This document shows, in pieces, positions 11,761 to 23,212 of a stretch of 64,000 nt of DNA. A program made the position numbers and the translations under genes. The DNA is taken from assembly GCA_029207755.1 (NCBI GenBank), contig JARCOQ010000011.1, positions 25,795,712-25,859,711 of the forward strand, given 5' to 3'. The notes beneath the pieces were generated by a model, which did no database searches, was not told the DNA's origin, and saw only the letters and a program-made list of their open reading frames with translations. Each line of letters opens with the position of its first letter. Within the stretch, counting starts at the first letter, position 1. The DNA comes from Chamaea fasciata (Eukaryota > Chordata > Aves > Passeriformes > Sylviidae).

Positions 11761-14700
11761 TCAGTGATGTATGAATCTCCCTACATTTGCTTTGTCAGTG
11801 AACACCACAAATAGCAGCTTAGCAGAACCTTTAAATATCATCAAGTCAAATGTTGTTTTCATTCCGTGCTTGGTGTGGAGGGGCCAAAGAACCCCCACAG
11901 GGTCACAAACTGTAGAATAGGTCCCCCAGGGGTTCATTTCTCTTCCCAAACACAGCAGAAGCCCCTAGACCCTTCCCATGGAGTCTGTTCTCGGTTTCTA
12001 ACAGTGAAGATGCCAGTAGTTGGGAGCAATCTATTCACAGAGCCACACAACGAGACAGTTTTGCCTTCCTAATGTATGAATTCAAGGATATAACCTGAGC
12101 TGTCCTCTTTTGTGGTGTTTACACCAGATTATTTCCAGGACACGCAAATCCAAATCATTCTTTTTTACCAAAATCTCATCTCTGCTACTTAAACTCTCTT
12201 ACTTGCCTCATATATGTGTAAGATATGGCATTCCCCCCGCCCCCTTTCATCTTTTCTGCCGTGTCTTGCATATTTAGCTGTTGCCGCTCTGGCTCCTCTT
12301 GGTCTGATCCCATTTTAACAATAAATATCTTCTTGGATTCTGTGTGTTGAGAGGATGTTTTCCAAACCTGCGCTTCAGGTGCGCCTTTGGTGGAGTGCTG
12401 GCGTTGGGCTGTGTGGGCTGTATTGCAGCAATGGAATTCCTGGGATGGGAACCTTATCTTGCTTTTCCTACTCTTAGCCATATAACCCGTTATGATGCCT
12501 GTTTTGTCTGATACCCCTGAGGTATATTGCACCTCTGATTCGTTGTAGTTCTGACATTTGGGGATTTTTTTGCAACAATGGAGGCCCAACCAACCCTTTG
12601 GTACCTTGTGTGTGTGCAGGTGTTTATTTTTTGCTGAAAGTCTTCAAATCTATGGCTTGTCCTGGAACTGTGTTCTGTTGTTTCCTTCTCTGAGACTTAA
12701 ACTGTATTTCTTCATCTTGGTCCTGAAAGTGTAAAGCGTGATTGTGTGAAAATAATTTCTGAAGTCAGAATATGAAATTAAAACTTCCCTTCTCACCTGC
12801 AAGTTATGATTAACTTTTGAATTGAAATAGCCTTGCTCAGTGTCCTCTTTCAAGTGCTCGTAGGTAGTTTTCTAATTTTGATTACTTGAAAATCAATAAA
12901 GTGAAGCAGCCTAAAGTCAATGGTTCACGTGTTCTGCTCTTCCTTGAAAAAGAAAAAAGTTTCGGTTTACTGAACACTTGGTGTTTAGTAACTTTACCTT
13001 TCTTCCATAAGGACCCAGAGGATGTGGATCCAATTAGGTTCTCACAGTGCGTTTTCTCTCAAGTGGCAGCTGAGAAACATTTGGAACCCTCGACTTGAGT
13101 GAATTGTTGATCTGGCATAAAGTTATACGGCTGAGATGAGTTTTATTTCACTTTTCCAGGGGAGCTCGATGCGAACACCAGCACCTTTAAGATTTTTTCA
13201 GTGCTGTTTCACCCTTGAGGGGGACCAGGACCATTGTACAAATGAATTTAATGTAGGTATAACTAGAATTTGTGGCGTGGTCAATAAGCTGAAGCTGTTA
13301 TGCAGATCGTGAGGAGTTCTTTTGTACTGGTTTTGGTACTGATTTCATTTAGGTCAACTCTAAGGAACTTTAAAAGGAAGACAGCTTTTCCTTAAGATGT
13401 TTCTGCTTAATGCTCACTTAACTAGCAAAACTAGGGATCCTGTCCTGGAAGGAATCAGATTTTTTTTTTTTTTTAATCACAATAATTCGATAGAGGAATT
13501 TTGCATTTCATGCTGAGGATATAGCTCAGGCTTCATTGAAGTCTATAAAATCCTGTAAATTTCCAGTGGGTATAGAGGAAAAGGAACTTCAGCTTGAATA
13601 GTTAGGTTTATGTAAAAGCCCCAAAAAGAGGGAATCAAGCAGAAAGGGGGAGTAATATGCCTAAACTGGAGCATCATTTGGGCTTTTTAAGAAGTTTTTG
13701 GGCACCACGAGCTCTCAAGTTAGGTCACCATATGGATTGTACATCCCATACCTCTGAACAGCATAAGGCAAATCCCTACCCAACTAGCTACGTTTATTGA
13801 TTTGCATTTGCAGGCTGGCACAAATTCAGATCTGAATAAAAAAAGTCATTTCATGACTTACTTTGTGCTCCTGATGCACTTCAGGGTGTGTTGTGTGGAT
13901 ACATAGCAGCTCCTGATGGCACTCTTGCAGAATTTTTCAGTAGCTCTTTAGTGTAATAATAATTTTCTTTTATCTGGAGCAGCCTGCCTGTCGGTTACTC
14001 AGTTTGTTTGTGGTTTGTGTGACTTCAGTAGTGGTCTCTTGTCCCTTATTCCAACTGCAAGAAACAGGATTTTATCCATACCATGTAGAGAGAGAAACTG
14101 CATTTGGTGACACCTGTCCAGGTTTTGGTTGTGTCTCTGTGTCGTGGAACAAAGGAATTGTTCTCATCTAGTAATTAACCAACCCATTTAAGCATTAGCT
14201 GACGGGTTTTGGTACAGGATTGCTTTTGCTCAGTTTTGTTAACATCTCCTGTAGCTCTGTGTGCAGTCACACACACACAGGCTTCCATCAGCTCTAGGAA
14301 GGGTGCGTGCCCCTGTCAAGTGCTTAAAAAGCTTTTCCTTTTCACTTTACTGATGGAAGTGTTATGAATTTGAGATTGGATCAAAAAGTTACTAGTCAAG
14401 GTCCTTCATGCTATAGTTTTTCAATAAATCGTAGCATTGCTCTCCTCTTTTGCTTTCATTTTCCTATTTAAAAGATTGGAAAGTCTGAATGAAATTAGGT
14501 GGAATTTTTGCCCCCCGAACTTTACCTGAAATATCTAACAAACTTGCAGTCATAACATTCCACCTGTAGTACTGCAAGGAGGTGTTTTAAAAGAGAAAAA
14601 TTGTGCTTAGTTCTGGTGTTTGATAGTCTTTATGAAAAGTCACCAACAAGACTGGGGGATAAAGAATGAAATTAGAGGGCCTAGGATTGCTTACAAATGA

Positions 14701-15290
14701 AGAATATAAAGGATTAAACTTTTTTCTTCTTTCCTTCAACCCATTAATGTTGGCAAGGTCTCCTTGAAATTCATTCATGAAAATTCATCCTTGAAAAGCT
14801 TGTACACAGTACAATGAGCCCATTTAGTAATTGAATAGCCAGGCTATGCACATTATTTCTTGTACTCTTACATCATAAACTCTTCTTTCCATTTTCATAA
14901 TTACTTCTTTTCCAGTTCTCCTTTTGCCTTACAGTTTTCTAGTCTCTTCCTTGCATATACATATCTGGGAATAAGTGCATTCTTTGCCTTGCAATTATGC
15001 TGCTGCTCTGTGAAGAGGGAATAGAACATTTAATGTGTCATGTGCTGCTGCATCTTTCCAACAATCATTTGGAAAGGAAAACTGCTCATCTGTAGTTACA
15101 GAATATCACTGTGGACAGTTTGGACTTGCACTATGTATCTTCCTTCCCAATGAGAAAAGTGTCTTCACTTATTTTTCTATGCTTTTTTTTTTTTAAAAAA
15201 AAGTGAGGCAATTACAATGAATAATTGTAAAGCTTAATAGAACAAGAGACTCTCCAGGCTCAATGGATTAATAGTCCTTTTCTTTTATCC
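11761..15290. other. Non-coding, nothing specific
   Basis: Unique sequence with poly-T at 13460-13474, the CA repeat at 14278 and a T12/A8 self-complementary run at about 15183-15203. The 134-codon reverse frame at 12185-12589 is not recognised. Confidence 0.6.
14278..14289. repeat. Short CA repeat
   Basis: Six CA units flanked by GT at the left and GG at the right. Marginal microsatellite. Confidence 0.7.
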
Positions 15291-15340
15291 TGGTTTTTGG
15301 GGGCTTTTTTTGGTTTTGGGGGGTTTTTTGTTTTGTTTTT
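15291..15340. repeat. T/G-only low-complexity tract
   Basis: Runs of G (up to six) alternate with runs of T (up to seven), with a single C, on the plus strand. The first of several similar tracts in the window; see also 17886, 32539, 37207, 48936 and 52449. Confidence 0.85.
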
Positions 15341-15585
15341 AATATGTAAATAAGTAGGAGACATCTTGCAGCTGTTTTGGATAGCTTTTGGTGTCACCAA
15401 GGAAATCTCAACATTTTTATGATGTGTGACCTATATACAGTGTAAAGGTGACATTTCAGCTATTCTGCCTGGAAAGCTTGACTTGTGTGACAGCTGTACC
15501 CTAAAGATCTAATGAATAATTCCCATAAGAAGTGCTTATGGGTAGTTAGCCATTGTGAAACTAAGTCAAATATTAGAACAACAGC

Positions 15586-15604
15586 AAAAAAAAAAAAAAA
15601 AAAA
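15586..15604. repeat. Poly-A run
   Basis: Nineteen A residues followed by CAACCAACCCAAAAC. No gene-like sequence precedes it. Confidence 0.95.
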
Positions 15605-17589
15605 CAACCAACCCAAAACTATGGCTATTGCCATATAGAACTTCAAGTAGTTATGCCCCACATATATTTACTGTCTACGATATCACTGCAACAAAGTCCA
15701 AAGTATCAGGGTCATCAGCACTGCCCCTTTGAGAAACCAGTCTACCACATATAGACCTATTATTCTTTAAGTATGTTCTTTGGCTTGTGTGGTATTTTTC
15801 TGAAGTCTGTCGTAGTATCTTTTGGTCAGTAGATGGTGCAGCAGGTTACAAACATGTTGATTTTCCCATATGACAGAATTTTGACCAGTACTTGGGTCAA
15901 TAATGTAAAGTTGTTGTTAGGACATGTTGAATTTATATTAGTAAATTCAGATGAAATTCATTAGACTTCAAGTTTGATGAATTATTTTTAAAATCCATAA
16001 ATAATGCCTAAGAGTAGCATTGGATCTAAATTAGCAAATACACAGCATCGTAAGAAAATGTGAATAAAGTGAATGAGAATGTCCAATAAGGTGGAAAGAC
16101 ATAACTTTACTGATATACAGAAAATGGATTTGTTAAAGTTTCTCTGGAGAGCCATTCTTCTAGAAGAAACTCAGATTAGAAACCATTGCTACTGGCATGA
16201 ATTGCATCAAGCTCTGCAGGGAGTTATGCCAAAATGACTTCAGTTTATCTCCTCCTGTATGCACAGCCCTGTCAGTCACAGACACTGGTGAGCCTTGGAA
16301 GAAAAGGAAGTTCGGTAATCTGTTACCTAACACCAGCCCAGGCCATCCTGTGGGTCTGTGTTGAAGAGCACTGTAGTGAGACGCTGCTGCTTGAATCTTA
16401 AATTACATGAAAAGGCCCTTATGGTGTGCTCAAGCATGAACTCAAGAACTTGCAAGCCAGTTCTGTGTTTAAGAACCAAACACATCATTTAGAATCTACT
16501 GAAGAGCAGTGTCTCTGCCTCGTTAATTAAAGCTTTGTTCTCCACCAGCCACATCTGTACTGAGCCAGCTTTTCATCTCCTCGAGTGCAGGGGAGCAGTG
16601 CTGCCTGTAGATGTGTGCTGCACCCAGTGGAGGTGGAATTGTCCTTATTTGAGCTGTCACAGGCTGTGATGTGACACCTGGACAGCTTTCTGTAGACACC
16701 AGGATGGGATGTGGAGGCATTTGTTTCCTCTGCAGAGAGGTAGACACGGAGATGGAACACGACTTGGCAGGTGGCTTTCTTTTTTTGTAATAGTTTTGGC
16801 TCAGAGGAAGCATTTCTTTCTTCCTTTCTTTCTTTTTTTATTTTTTTTCTACACAAATTTGCATGTGAGACCTTTAGGCCAAGAAAAATAATTGTTTTTG
16901 TGTAACACCAGTTGATACAATCAAGCCAAGAATTCATCGTGCCACGTGCTGCACATCCCATGTAGTCCTGGTAAAGCACAAAGCTCTGAAAATCCCCTGA
17001 AAATGTCATGCGGTCCAGGCTTGCCTCCTTTAAATGGTGTAAGGATAAGGTGTGTATCAGTAAACCTACCTGCCGTATGCTGCACGTGTTTCTGAACTGT
17101 TTCCTGTAATACAATACAGCAACCAATCCTCCTCTGACAGATTTCTGAATAGCTTATTAGTTAAATGGCTTATGGTTAGTGAAACACACAATTAAAAAAT
17201 TGAATCTGTGGGAGCTAAGGCTCTGCTTCATCCATTTTTCTAGTTTTCTGAATGAAAATTTATGAATCTATTGATGATTTATTGTCTTTTCCCTTCACAT
17301 CATCAATTTTGTGCCAAAAGACCATTGCAGAAATCACCAGGTCCAGTCTGTATTGAAATGAACCTCAATTTTCTAATTGATTCCTGTGAACTTGCATCTG
17401 TTCTGAACTACTAAAATGTGAGGTCTATTACTGCATCCCCCCTTTTAAGAAAAAGAAAATTACAGGTGGCTTTACATCTCTGTTTCTTGACGTGGTGGAA
17501 TAATCAAAATCTAAAGCTCCAAGGTCAAATGTCCTTTCCTGATTCAGTTGCTGCTCAGTGTCATGGCTGCAGAGGAACGCAGATGCTCG
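15605..17589. other. Non-coding, nothing specific
   Basis: Apart from the pyrimidine tract near 16.8 kb, no element is identified. The 199-codon reverse open frame at 16527-17126 passes through that tract as a lysine-rich run and has no recognisable domain. Confidence 0.6.
16811..16850. repeat. Pyrimidine tract, CTTT-type
   Basis: CATTTCTTTCTTCCTTTCTTTCTTTTTTTATTTTTTTTCT: an interrupted CTTT repeat grading into poly-T. Confidence 0.85.
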
Positions 17590-17820
17590 AGCTGCAGAAT
17601 TGCTGGGGTTTCATTATATAACTACAGCATATTAACAGGAAGCCATTAAATACAATTTATGTGTGAATAGCCCAATTGGTAGGCACATTGGCTCCATTGT
17701 GCGAGGGATGAAATAAATGTAATACTCTCCCATTATTATTCCGTGAATAGCTTTTATTTTTTATTAAGTTTTGGTTAAAATGCGCCTGGTTATGTTGTCA
17801 AAGTGGCATGTCTCCTTCTT
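17590..17820. promoter_or_regulatory. Putative conserved non-coding element
   Basis: From GCATATTAACAGGAAGCCATTAAATAC through CCAATTGGTAGGC, CATTGGCTCCATTGTG, CCCATTATTATTCCG and TTTTTATTAAG the sequence is repeat-free and dense in CCAAT/NFI-like, SOX-like (CATTGTG) and homeodomain cores. It ends where a T/G-rich tract region begins downstream. Constraint is judged from texture only. Confidence 0.3.
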
Positions 17821-17885
17821 TAAAAAATGAGTCTATACTGAAGAAAACGCCCTGCAAAGTTTATAGCGCTATTAGTAGAATTTTA

Positions 17886-17940
17886 GTTTGTTGGGGGTTT
17901 TTTGTTGTTGTTGTTTTTTGGGGTTTTTTTTCCTTTTTCC
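17886..17940. repeat. T/G-only low-complexity tract
   Basis: Begins TTTGTTGGGGG and includes a TTG trinucleotide repeat (about four units) and a GGGG run before a T8 run. Same composition as the tract at 15291. Confidence 0.85.
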
Positions 17941-19959
17941 CTACCCTGTATATTTACTTTCTGCTGAGCAGTTGGCATGTTTGCAATTTTGATCTAATAA
18001 ATCATGTGGCTGTTGAGGAACACGAGTCTTTGGTAAGTACTTCCACAAATCTCTAAGTATGCACTTAGAAATCATGGAAACATCTCAGTTTCCAAGTACA
18101 GAGAAGCAGGAATAAGAATTGTTTCATCAGTTCAAAATTTTCTCAGCAAAATGCCAGAGGGCCACCACTGGTCTCACATTCCATGTCACAGCCATTTTTA
18201 GGAGTTAGATTCTAAATTACTTTTTTTTTTTTTCCAGCTTATGCCCATTTCTCTGCCTTTGTCCCATTTCCTACTCTGTAATTTACACCAGCATTTGTCA
18301 TCTCTGTTTCTGATCCAGGGTCTTTGCTAAATATTCTTACACTGAGTAAACGGAGCAATCTCTGAATTGTGCTTTTTTCTGTGGTGGGTTGGCAGGGGCA
18401 TCCTCTGTAGCATTAACCGAATGACTTTCTTTGGCAAGGTGTTTGTAGCAGTTATTAATCTTGTTTTGTTGTCACTGTCATCTCAGGACCCTGACATAAA
18501 TTACTCTATTTTCATTCCCTTGAAGGAAAGCACGGGAATATATTGTAAAAAAATACGATTTTTGAAATGGTCTTGCCCACTCTAAAATATGTTCAAATTT
18601 TTAGCAGAAGGTTAGCCCAAAGAAAGAAACTATTGGTTTTAAAAACAAGCAGTGCTGTGTTCTGGGTAAGAACTGCCATGGACCAGTGGAGGCACAGAGA
18701 GCTGGCACAGATCACCACGCAGCTTCGCTTGACCATCCTCCTCTTACTGCTCCTGATTCTTCTCCTGGTTTTGCAGCTTTTGTGTGGGAAGTTTTGGGCA
18801 GAAACCTCTCCTCTGGGCTTGGCTGAATCGCTGTTGCTGGCCCCACACCAGATCCTGATGCAGGTCCAGGTCCAGCAGACGTGAAGGTTGTTACGATCCT
18901 TCTGCCTGGCAGATGTCCCCCCCCACTTCTCAACATCTAATAACAATTCCTCATTAGCATTTTAGTGGAGCTCAAGCTGGAAATGTGAAGTAGCATTCTC
19001 ACAGAGAGCAGTACTAAAAAAAAATATTGTGTTCATTCTCCTCCAGCTCTGGAAATAACAGTGTAGATACATAATCCTACATTGCTTAAAATAAGTGTAA
19101 AAATCTTGAGAGGCTTCATATCTATAATCAAATCTGCAGGCTGTTTCTTCATAATTATCTGGTATTTTACTAGTTTCTGATGCTGTATATGCCACATCTG
19201 AATATATATGTTCTTGAGCCATCTTGCGTAGATAATAGAATTTGATATGAATAGATTTCTTTTTTACATTTACAGTCCTGTTAGAAAATTCTACTAGTAG
19301 TTGATACATGTATCACTTTACATTTTAAAGAATATTTCAATGAATAAGTCCCTTTGAAGGATCAGAAAATTGACACTTGTGCTTTTCCTCACGTTATATT
19401 TCCTTGTGGGGCATGGAAGGAATGGAACTAGGAAAACAGAAAGATCACTAGGGAGAAAAATAAACTAACCAGAAGAACAGAGTCTTACAATCCTCAATGT
19501 CTTTATCATTTTTAGTATTTCATATCCTCTATCACAAAATAGCCAAAAGGTTGACTTAAAGCTGTGTGTATGGATTGACACTTGAGACCGTTTGTGAAGG
19601 TAAAACTGTGGTGAGGTTTCTTGATGCACAAGGGCCAAAATGTCTTTGACAAAAGATTTACAGTTTGTGGGGTCTTTTCCCTTTGTTTGTGGGTTTATTT
19701 TGCTAAGCGTGGTCAAAGTTTGCCCTCAGCAAAGGAGCCTAGGGAAATTCCATAGGTCTGTGCTCCTATTTAAAGGTCTCCATGATGAGGCAGGAATAAA
19801 ATTTTGGAGCATGAGCACTCATTGCTGCATCAAAGAAACCCTCTTTTAAAGTTGTCTGAGCCAGTAATCTTTAAATCATTTCGGTTCTTCCTTTCTCCCT
19901 AACAAGCACAAAGGGAGAAGACAGCAAAAATTCCAAATGGCAGGGAAATAAAAGAGCAT
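17941..19959. other. Non-coding, one weak splice-acceptor-like site
   Basis: Poly-T at 18221-18233. At 18735-18776 a CT-rich run ends in GGTTTTGCAG, resembling an acceptor, but no good donor follows within the next 100 bp. The forward open frame there is leucine-rich because of the CT-rich run. Confidence 0.55.
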
Positions 19960-20160
19960 TGAGCACATATTACATTAACTCCAACATTTGATGGGTCTTC
20001 CAGACGTAATATTTTGGCAATATTTTATTGTCTAATGACTGCCAAAGCATTTTGGCCTCTTCATGGTCACTGCCAATAAAAACAACAGAAGTTCAATAAA
20101 ATGCTCTTCACATTCTTTAATTGGGCTAAGAAGCAAAATCCTGATAGCTTTGATTGCTTC
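19960..20160. promoter_or_regulatory. Putative conserved non-coding element
   Basis: Contains TTTTGGCAATATTTTATTGTC near 20010, TAATGACTGCCAAAG, TTTTGGCC, ACTGCCAATAAAAAC near 20071 and TTTAATTGGGC. The TTGGC/GCCAA halves repeat several times on both strands, which suggests an NFI-family site cluster, with SOX-like ATTGT cores between them. Boundaries are approximate. Confidence 0.3.
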
Positions 20161-20739
20161 CACTTTCTTTTCGTTGCTGTGGTTTCTGTTGGAGCCTGGT
20201 CAGCAAGGGAAGCGTTGATGTGGAAAGGATGCCTTCTGAACCTCAGCCAGGCACATTACCCAAAATATTTTGATCTTCCAATAAGCCTTAAACTAAAGCC
20301 AAGATTCAAATGAGTCAATTCGCATTGCCTTCGTGAAAATTAGCACATGCATTCTGCAGGTTTCATTCCAAGTGAATTCTTCAGCATTCTTCTGGCACAG
20401 AGATCCTGAAGTTATCCCTGGTACAATCTACCGTTGGAATCAAGTAAAGGTTTTAAGGTGCCCGTTTTCACTGATCAAGTCAATTAGCAATTTTACCATT
20501 CAAAATTATCTTTATTTCTGATTCCCTCCATAAAAAAAAAATCGCGGCTGAGGCAAAATTTACTTATTTTTATATTTTTACCAAAATTTAAGCAGTTTAG
20601 TGAGGGGAAAAAAAAAGATTTGCTCCATTGTGTTGAAAGCACTTCCAGTATCTACTAAAATATAAAAGTATGGCAAAGATATTTTTGTTTCTCTTTTAAA
20701 GGATGATAAAATGTATAAATCAGTTTTTACCTTTGCAAA
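20161..20739. other. Non-coding, nothing specific
   Basis: AT-rich unique sequence with short A runs near 20533 and 20608. Nothing else is seen. Confidence 0.6.
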
Positions 20740-21020
20740 CTGCTTAAACACAGCCCTTCCCCTTCAATCTCTCTAACGAGATATGTAACACTGTAATTCT
20801 GATTAATTTTTTCAGTGCAGATATTTATTTCATGGTGTATTCTTCTTCCCAAAGTTGCAATTAGATCTGCTTTTACAAGGAAATCCATTACAGCACCTAT
20901 GTGAGGAAATCCATGCAAACTTGCAAAGGATTCATTTTACGTTAGCATCCAAGCCATATTCTGACATAAATGCTAATTGGAACGCTTCAGCTGATCTTAA
21001 GTGACCGTGAATATGCTGCA
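20740..21020. promoter_or_regulatory. Putative conserved non-coding element
   Basis: Contains GTAATTCTGATTAATTTTTTC near 20792, TGCAATTAGATC near 20856, GATTCATTTTACG near 20929, AAATGCTAATTGG near 20968 and TTCAGCTGATC near 20987. An unusual feature is the near-repeat GGAAATCCATTACAGC (20879) and GGAAATCCATGCAAAC (20905), 26 bp apart. No transposon sequence is seen. Confidence 0.3.
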
Positions 21021-21879
21021 CAGTAGAGTGACTTTCACCTTAATTTTAGTGGTCAAATTAAAATCGTTGCTATTTAAGCACTGCTCCCCCATCCAATCCC
21101 TGCTTGAGCCTGATTCTAAGGGGCAGAAAAAACAGCTGCCAGAAATCTGGGTAGGAAAATGGATTCAGATGTGGTGACTTGGAAGTAGCATCTTAGTTTG
21201 TGCAGGGAGTTGGAGTTCCATTGAAATGATAAAAGGATTGGTAATTTATGCAATAGCTTTAATTATTGAAAACAAGAGCCAGATTTGCTGCTGCCTGAGC
21301 ATCTGACTGTGCAGGAGCTTGGATTTTCAGAAGGCACCTTACCAAGTTAGGGACTTAATTCTCTATAAAATCACTGTCTGTAACCTGTTCTGCTGCCTTC
21401 TAAGCGTCCCAATTCCGTCCTGTTTACCTTTGAAGCTCCTGTTGGGGCCCAAATCCTGTAATGCAGTTAAGGAAACTGTGGAAGGTGTCTGTTCACGTTG
21501 GTAAAGGACTTGGATTGTTGTTCCAGATCAGCTGCAAAAGCTTCCATTGTGCCAAGGCAAACAGATCAGTCACAGTTTCCTGATTTTTATATGCTACACA
21601 ACACAAAAGATGGTGTGCACGTCGTGCTGCAAAGGAGCCCAGTACGATAAAAATTGTATCAGTTTAATCAATAGTAATGTTTTCTCTGACTAAAACATGC
21701 TCACAAGTGCTGTTTTAAAAGAACAGGCCTTAGCAAAATCTCCACCTTTAAAGAGTCTGGCTCTTGTTTGCCTCGTGGGTATTTAAGCATCTGTTGCATC
21801 TTTTGCCTGCCTATAGAAACTTACCATGGGCTGTTCCTGGAAAAACCACTGCAGAAAGATTCTGTTTCTGGGAACAGGG
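21021..21879. other. Non-coding, nothing specific
   Basis: Unique sequence; no repeat, exon or strong motif cluster identified. Confidence 0.6.
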
Positions 21880-22290
21880 TTTCAGAGCTGCTAATGTTGC
21901 TTGGTGACTAATTAGTGTCATTCCCAGAAGTATTATCTCCAGGAGAATTGACAGTTTCCGAGAAGGGACTGACAACATGGTGCAGGTTGGTACACGGCTA
22001 AGTCCTGCTGGTGTTTTGTTACCCCTCCCCTAATTCAAAGTTAAGGCTGTGACAAATGGCAGTCATGAATTTGGAGGGGTTTTTTCATAACTATAATTAG
22101 CTAAAGCATAGCTCTGTTGCCTTCTTTTGAGCCCTTTATCATATTTAGTGCTTTGGTTACAGGAAAAACACCATGAAGCAGAGCATCGATGGGTTAAGTC
22201 GGCTGTCTCTGCACTACTTCTCTGCACGCAGAATTAGGAACTATTATAGAGACCACAGACATTTGCGTGTTTAATTTACAGAAATATCTG
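21880..22290. promoter_or_regulatory. Putative conserved non-coding element
   Basis: Repeat-free, with GACTAATTAGTGTC near 21906 (TAATTA core inside a near-palindrome), GGAGAATTGACAGTTTC, GACTGACAACATGG, CTATAATTAGCTAAAGC near 22092 and GCATCGATGGG near 22183. The last contains an ATCGAT CUT-type core. GTGTTTAATTTACAG ends the block. Confidence 0.3.
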
Positions 22291-23106
22291 CTTTTACATG
22301 GGAGGACTGGTCTTGTGACAACTCTAATGAGTCCATGATGGATGAAAATATCTTAAGATAATTAGTGGAAGAATCTAAGCAAATAAAATGTAGAGAATAA
22401 ATATCAAAAGATCAGGCAAGCAAAACCAGCATGGCTAAGGAAAGCGACAGTAATGACTTATGTTGCAAAATATAGTATAATTCCTGGTTGGTTGGAAAAG
22501 AAAATCCAGAAGATGGTCTGGATTTTGTCAGACGTGATGTTCCTTGGTTAAAAAGTCTCAGGAACGTTGCTGCCAGTGGCAACTGTGAATTGTGTGTTCC
22601 TGTCTGGATACTTGGACAAACTACCTTGGATATCCATATCCATTTTTGCCTTGTTCAAAAAGCATCTCTGGTAGGACGGTGTGCAATTTAAGCTCATAAT
22701 CTTCATTCGAAGGTTCTGTTGATACAGTTATGCTAACACAGTTTTATTTCCAAAACATCTGTTGTTCTTCTGCTCTTCCCTAAGGACTTTTGAAGATGTG
22801 GCCATTTGGATCAGCTGTGGATATGATTTGTTTATCTGTTTGCTTATTGGCAAGGTATAAAATGAGCAAAACCAGACAGACTGGATACAATTTACACAGC
22901 CCAGAGCCAGCTTCCCTCCCCTCCTTCAAGTAAATTTTCTAGGATATCTTAACATGTTTAGATGACTGGGATAAAATACGATGTCAAATGTATTTTGCAA
23001 GTACCTCTGTATTTAGATTCAGAGTCTAGGTGTTTATATGTCAAGGAAAAGTACCAGAGCCCAAAATTGTTGTGAAGGCAGAGGTTTCAAGGGCATGGAA
23101 TAATGA
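22291..23106. other. Non-coding, nothing specific
   Basis: Unique sequence. The forward frame at 22488-22691 is not recognised. Confidence 0.6.
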
Positions 23107-23212
23107 TTCAGGGTCCCGGGGTATTAAATCTGGTTTTACCATTAGTTCCTTGAACGCTATTTGGTTGAATAACTCATAATTTAATTTTGCCTCAGTGTGC
23201 CTGGGAGTTTAG
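23107..23212 (+). mobile_element. Degraded MIR/CORE-SINE-like element (candidate)
   Basis: The order of motifs follows a MIR-type SINE read in sense: a TTCAGGGTCCCGGGGTATTAAATC segment resembling the GTCAGGAGACCTGGGTTCAAATC tRNA-derived part, then TGGTTTTACCATTAGTTCCTTGA, then ATAACTCATAATTTAATTTTGCCTCAGTGTGCC resembling the AAGTCACTTAAT...TGCCTCAGTTTCCC part. The match is by eye and substantially diverged. MIR relics are ancient in amniotes and survive at low copy number in birds. An unrelated coincidence remains possible. Confidence 0.42.

Noticed and set aside
12185..12589. 134-codon reverse open frame with a basic N-terminal half
   Set aside because: Briefly considered as a retroelement ORF1 remnant, but no motif supports it and the length is at chance level.
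16527..17126. 199-codon reverse open frame
   Set aside because: No recognisable domain. The lysine/glutamate run comes from a CTTT-type tract, and about one open run of this size is expected by chance in the window.
18567..18884. Leucine-rich forward frame that looks like a membrane segment
   Set aside because: The leucines come from a CT-rich run (CTCCTCTTACTGCTCCTGATT-like); overlapping antisense frames are equally open and no donor follows the acceptor-like CAG.
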